Positions 14,102 to 17,007 of a stretch of DNA of 17,007 nt are shown piece by piece (positions within the stretch are counted from its first letter, which is position 1; each line of letters opens with the position of its first letter). The notes under the pieces were generated by a model, which did no database searches, had not been told where the DNA came from, and was given only the letters and a program-made list of their open reading frames with translations. This stretch comes from Hyphomicrobium_A sp039933175 (GTDB lineage Bacteria > Pseudomonadota > Alphaproteobacteria > Rhizobiales > Hyphomicrobiaceae), in assembly GCA_039933175.1 (NCBI GenBank), contig JBDTOR010000042.1:1-17007 (forward strand), given 5' to 3'. The position numbers and the translations under genes were made by a program.

Positions 14102-15208
14102 CTAGGGCTTCGAATTGAGGATGCGAAAAACGCCGAATCGCGACGTAAGCATACACAACGCCGAGATGGTGATGACGACGCCGCCGAGCATCAGGTAACC
14201 GGCCATATCGAGGCCCCCCGTGCCGATCAGGCGATGCATTTCGGCTGTCGTCGTGCTGCCGCCGCCCAGCACTTGCATCACGGTCGGCATGCCGAGAAAC
14301 ACGGCCATGGCGCACACGGCCCCTACCAGCCCGGCGCGAATGCCCAACCGCAGGAAGTGACGTTCAAATTCCCGCGCGATGTAGCGGTCGGTGGCACCGA
14401 CGAAGTGCAGCACCTCGACGATCTCGCGGTTCGAGGCGAGGGCCGAGCGCGTCGCCGAAACGATGATCGCCGTGGTGGCGGCACCGACGAGCAACAGGAT
14501 GGCGAGACCGCCGAGCGCGAAGGATCGCGTCACGGTGCGGATCTGCTGCTGCCAGCGTCGATGGTCGTCGAGCGAGGCGGAAGGAAACTGCTTCGTCAGC
14601 TCGGCGCGCAGCTCCTCAATGTTCGGGGGAGAGTTACGGTCGATCTCGATGGCGATGAGCCGCGGCACCGGCAGGGCTGCAAGAACATCCGACTGGCCCA
14701 GCCAGGGCTCGAGCAGCTTTGAAGATTCATCGAGGCTCAGCGCATTGGCGCGCGAGATGCCCGGGTGACCGCGCAGGAATGCCTCGGCATCGCGCACCGT
14801 CTTGTCGACATCCATCCCATCACGCGGTTCGATCTGCGCCGTGACTTCGCTAGCGATGTCCTTGAGCCAGGCGTTAGCGGATTCGTTGATCATGTAGACG
14901 GCGCCGGCGGTCAGGCAGGCGAGAAAGCACATGATGGAGATAACGAGAGTCAGCGAGCGCCCGGTGACGGTATCGGGGGGCACCACCGGGGTGCTCGACG
15001 GCTCGTTCTTTGGCTTGCGGCTGCGGCCGGTGGCCATCTTGCGCAGCGGTGGCGCATCGTCGTCGCCCATCGGCGGCGCATCATAGGTATGGCGCTGACT
15101 GGCCCCTGTCGGGCCTGTCAGCACGGTGTCGTAGAGATCGAAGTTGGTCGCAGTTTGCGACGTCGCTTGATCCCGGCGGCCGGGCGGCCTGTCATACGAT
15201 CCGGACAT
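14102..15208 (-). CDS. ftsX: Cell division protein FtsX
   Basis: This membrane half of the FtsEX complex uses ATP hydrolysis by FtsE to control septal peptidoglycan hydrolases. The 368-residue protein has a long cytoplasmic, Pro/Arg-rich N-terminus (1-84), a first membrane span (about 85-106), a periplasmic domain (107-230), and three more spans (about 231-253, 289-306 and 336-356). The FtsX signature NREIVEVLHFVGATDRYIAREFERHF covers 260-285. It starts at ATG 15208, overlapping the end of ftsE by 17 bases. The N-terminal extension is longer than in E. coli. A shorter start at an internal ATG (for example residue 58) is possible. Confidence 0.93.
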   Translation of the reverse strand: MSGSYDRPPGRRDQATSQTATNFDLYDTVLTGPTGASQRHTYDAPPMGDDDAPPLRKMATGRSRKPKNEPSSTPVVPPDTVTGRSLTLVISIMCFLACLTAGAVYMINESANAWLKDIASEVTAQIEPRDGMDVDKTVRDAEAFLRGHPGISRANALSLDESSKLLEPWLGQSDVLAALPVPRLIAIEIDRNSPPNIEELRAELTKQFPSASLDDHRRWQQQIRTVTRSFALGGLAILLLVGAATTAIIVSATRSALASNREIVEVLHFVGATDRYIAREFERHFLRLGIRAGLVGAVCAMAVFLGMPTVMQVLGGGSTTTAEMHRLIGTGGLDMAGYLMLGGVVITISALCMLTSRFGVFRILNSKP

Positions 15209-15848
15209 GACCGTCGTGCAGCTCCAGCCGCGGCGCCTTGAACTGCCGCATCAATTGATGATCGTGCGTGGCGATAAGCACCGAGGTGCCGAGGCGATTG
15301 AGCTCGATGAAGAGGCGCAGCAGGCGGCGCGCCATCTGCGGGTCGACGTTGCCGGTCGGCTCGTCGGCCAGCAACAGCTCTGGTTTGCCGATCACGGCGC
15401 GCGCGATGGCGGCGCGTTGCTTCTCGCCGCCCGAAAGGATGGAGGGATAAGCGTGCATTCGATCGCCCAAGCCAACCCACTGCAACAAATCGGTGACATC
15501 CTCGCGGTAGTCGGAGAGCCGCTTGCCGACGACGCGCAACGGCAGGGCCACGTTCTCCCAAGTGGTCAAGTGGTCGAGGAGACGGAAGTCCTGGAACACG
15601 ATGCCGATGCGGCGGCGCAGCTGCGCGCGCTTCGACGTCGAGATCCGGCTGACGTCTTGGTTAAACAGCTGGATATGTCCGCTGGTGGGATGCCGCGACA
15701 TGAACAGCAGGCGAAGCAGCGAGGTTTTACCGGCGCCCGAGGGGCCGGTGAGGAAGTGAAACGAACCGGGACGCAGATGGAAGTTCACGTCCGACAGAAT
15801 GTTCGGCCCCTGCTCGTAAGCGAGCGCGATGTTGGACAGACGAATCAC
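15192..15848 (-). CDS. ftsE: Cell division ATP-binding protein FtsE
   Basis: This cytoplasmic ABC ATPase partners FtsX. With GTG at 15848 as start the protein has 218 residues, the usual FtsE length. It carries Walker A GPSGAGKT (35-42), Q-loop Q86 in FQDFRLL, signature LSGGEKQ (138-144), Walker B LLLADEPT (158-165, D162 and E163) and the switch histidine H195 in ATHD. The frame is open to a TTG at 15923, but the extra 25 residues do not look like FtsE and have no ribosome binding site; the site before the GTG is also weak. No clear promoter is seen in the 212-base gap to hpt, which must hold start signals for both directions. Confidence 0.94.
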   Translation of the reverse strand: MIRLSNIALAYEQGPNILSDVNFHLRPGSFHFLTGPSGAGKTSLLRLLFMSRHPTSGHIQLFNQDVSRISTSKRAQLRRRIGIVFQDFRLLDHLTTWENVALPLRVVGKRLSDYREDVTDLLQWVGLGDRMHAYPSILSGGEKQRAAIARAVIGKPELLLADEPTGNVDPQMARRLLRLFIELNRLGTSVLIATHDHQLMRQFKAPRLELHDGHVRIV

Positions 15849-16060
15849 AGATATCAGCCAGCGGGTTGCAGCATGGGGCGCAGTGCTCCCAGGTTCACGG
15901 ATTTCGCAAGAACCGGCGATCAATCGGGTACGAATGTGGCGGGTTCGTGTGCAGATGGCCGTGCATACCGGCTAAGCACGTTATGGCGGGATTGCCGCGG
16001 GGATGCAATGTCCTGCTATCCTCTCGTAACCCGAGGCCAAAGCGGTTTGGAACAGTGGTC

Positions 16061-16612
16061 ATGAACGACACGAGGACGATAGTGGACCCCGAGCTCGAGG
16101 TCATTTTTACGCCGGAGGCAATCGCCGGGCGTCTCGACGAGCTCGCCGGCGAGATTGCGGAGGCGCACCTGGAGAACCTCCTCGTGGTCGCCATCCTGAA
16201 AGGCAGCTTCGTTTTTGCCGCCGATCTCATCCGTGCCCTGCATAGGGTCGGCCTGACCCCGGAAGTCGATTTCATGACGCTATCGAGCTACAAAAAAGCT
16301 CGCATCTCGTCGGGGCAGGTGTCGATCCTGCGCGACATGGACCTCGACGTGCGCGGCCGCAACATCCTCATCATCGACGACGTGTTGGATTCGGGCCGCA
16401 CGCTGGCCTTCGCCAAGGATCTCATCGCGGCGCGCGGGGCGGCCAGCATCCGCACCTGCGTGCTGCTCGATAAGCAGCTCCCGCGGGCAGTTAATCTCGA
16501 GCCCGACTACTATGCCTTCCTCTGTCCCAACGAGTTCGTCGTCGGCTACGGTATGGACGTGGCGCACCGCTACCGCGAGTTGCCGTTCGTCGGGCGCGTG
16601 GTGCGGCAGTAA
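16061..16612 (+). CDS. hpt: Hypoxanthine phosphoribosyltransferase (Hpt)
   Basis: This purine-salvage enzyme joins hypoxanthine (and often guanine) to PRPP in the cytoplasm. The 183-residue protein has LKGSF (46-50), DFMTLSSYK (70-78), the PRPP-binding motif IIDDVLDSGRTL (104-115), and VGYGMDVAHRYRELP (161-175) around the base pocket. ATG at 16061 gives the usual length and has GGA 9 bases upstream; the frame is open further upstream without family resemblance. It is divergent from ftsE and followed after 16 bases by the CpdR-like gene, so the two are probably cotranscribed. Confidence 0.94.
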   Translation: MNDTRTIVDPELEVIFTPEAIAGRLDELAGEIAEAHLENLLVVAILKGSFVFAADLIRALHRVGLTPEVDFMTLSSYKKARISSGQVSILRDMDLDVRGRNILIIDDVLDSGRTLAFAKDLIAARGAASIRTCVLLDKQLPRAVNLEPDYYAFLCPNEFVVGYGMDVAHRYRELPFVGRVVRQ

Positions 16613-16628
16613 CCAAAAAGGGGGCGAC

Positions 16629-16991
16629 ATGGCCAGGATACTGCTCGCCGATGACGACGCGGCGACCCGCGATCTCGTCAGACGCGCGCTGGAGGCGGAC
16701 GGCCATAGCGTGCACGTCACGCAGGATGGCAGCGAAGCGCTCGACTGCGTCGAAGGGGCGGGCGCGCAGAAGTTCGACGTGCTGGTGAGCGACGTTGAGA
16801 TGCCGCTGCTCGACGGAGTCGCCCTGGCGCAGCGCGCGCTGAAGCAGCCAAACCTTCGCGTGCTGCTGATGTCGGGCTTTGCCGAACAGCTAGACCGCGC
16901 CAAGGCGTTGAAAAGCTCACAAGTGGCGGTGCTGTCGAAGCCGTTTTCTCTCGAAGACGTTCGCGCCAGTGTACGCAAGCTGCTCGCTTAG
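16629..16991 (+). CDS. cpdR: Single-domain response regulator, CpdR-like
   Basis: This is a stand-alone receiver domain of 120 residues without an output domain. Phosphorylation site D55 (VSDVEMP), acidic pocket D8-D10, S82 and K104 (SKPF) are all present. In Caulobacter and Sinorhizobium CpdR works downstream of the CckA-ChpT phosphorelay and, when unphosphorylated, directs ClpXP to degrade cell-cycle regulators such as CtrA. The start MARILLADDD, the length, and the KPFSLEDVRASVRKLL end resemble CpdR, and its place after hpt is one I recall for CpdR in Hyphomicrobiales. ATG at 16629 has AGGGGG 4 bases upstream. Other single-domain receivers look similar, so the name is likely but not certain. 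Confidence 0.7.
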   Translation: MARILLADDDAATRDLVRRALEADGHSVHVTQDGSEALDCVEGAGAQKFDVLVSDVEMPLLDGVALAQRALKQPNLRVLLMSGFAEQLDRAKALKSSQVAVLSKPFSLEDVRASVRKLLA

Positions 16992-17007
16992 GGCTTTGGC
17001 GGCGTCG

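Noticed and set aside
1..17007. CRISPR array, tRNA, rRNA or insertion sequence
   Set aside because: No regularly spaced repeats, no cloverleaf with conserved TTCGA-type arm, and no transposase or terminal inverted repeats were found by eye.

Overview
This window looks like a chromosomal segment of a high-GC alphaproteobacterium, most likely of the Hyphomicrobiales (Rhizobiales) type. The pointers are an F0-only atp operon with a duplicated b/b' pair, a metX-metW pair under a SAM-II riboswitch, hisC-tyrC in tandem, a B12-dependent class II ribonucleotide reductase, ftsE-ftsX, and hpt followed by a CpdR-like single-domain regulator. No rRNA, tRNA, CRISPR array or insertion sequence is visible, and the genus cannot be fixed from the sequence alone.

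Layout. Positions 1-2720 hold the minus-strand F0 ATP synthase operon atpI-atpB-atpE-atpF'-atpF. It has a near-consensus promoter at its head (2692-2720) and a hairpin terminator at its end (5-36). Positions 2780-4830 hold minus-strand metX-metW. They are preceded by a promoter, a complete SAM-II aptamer with its pseudoknot (4735-4790) and a terminator-like hairpin (4671-4726) in a 327-nt leader shared with the divergent genes. Positions 4960-7711 hold a plus-strand operon of hisC, tyrC and a ChaC-type gamma-glutamylcyclotransferase. A conserved-looking hypothetical gene (7752-8186, minus) converges on it.

Positions 8401-11859 encode NrdJ on the minus strand. It is interrupted by a 376-residue intein carrying both splicing and LAGLIDADG endonuclease motifs, inserted directly in front of the cysteine that should carry the thiyl radical. 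Upstream of nrdJ are two tiny divergent genes whose ATG codons share one CATG: a minus-strand cysteine-rich protein and a plus-strand Ala/Lys-rich basic protein with its own terminator (12390-12420). Positions 12507-15848 carry, on the minus strand, ftsE-ftsX (overlapping), then a YdcF/SanA-type membrane protein and a PlsC-type acyltransferase. Divergent from ftsE are hpt and a CpdR-like receiver protein (16061-16991).

Most of the window is core metabolism and envelope or division housekeeping. The parts worth a second look are the intein in nrdJ, the SAM-II leader whose aptamer lies about 100 nt from the start codon it should control, and the nested divergent small-gene pair at 11985-12330. 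I see no convincing undescribed multi-gene system such as a defence island, secretion system or natural-product cluster.
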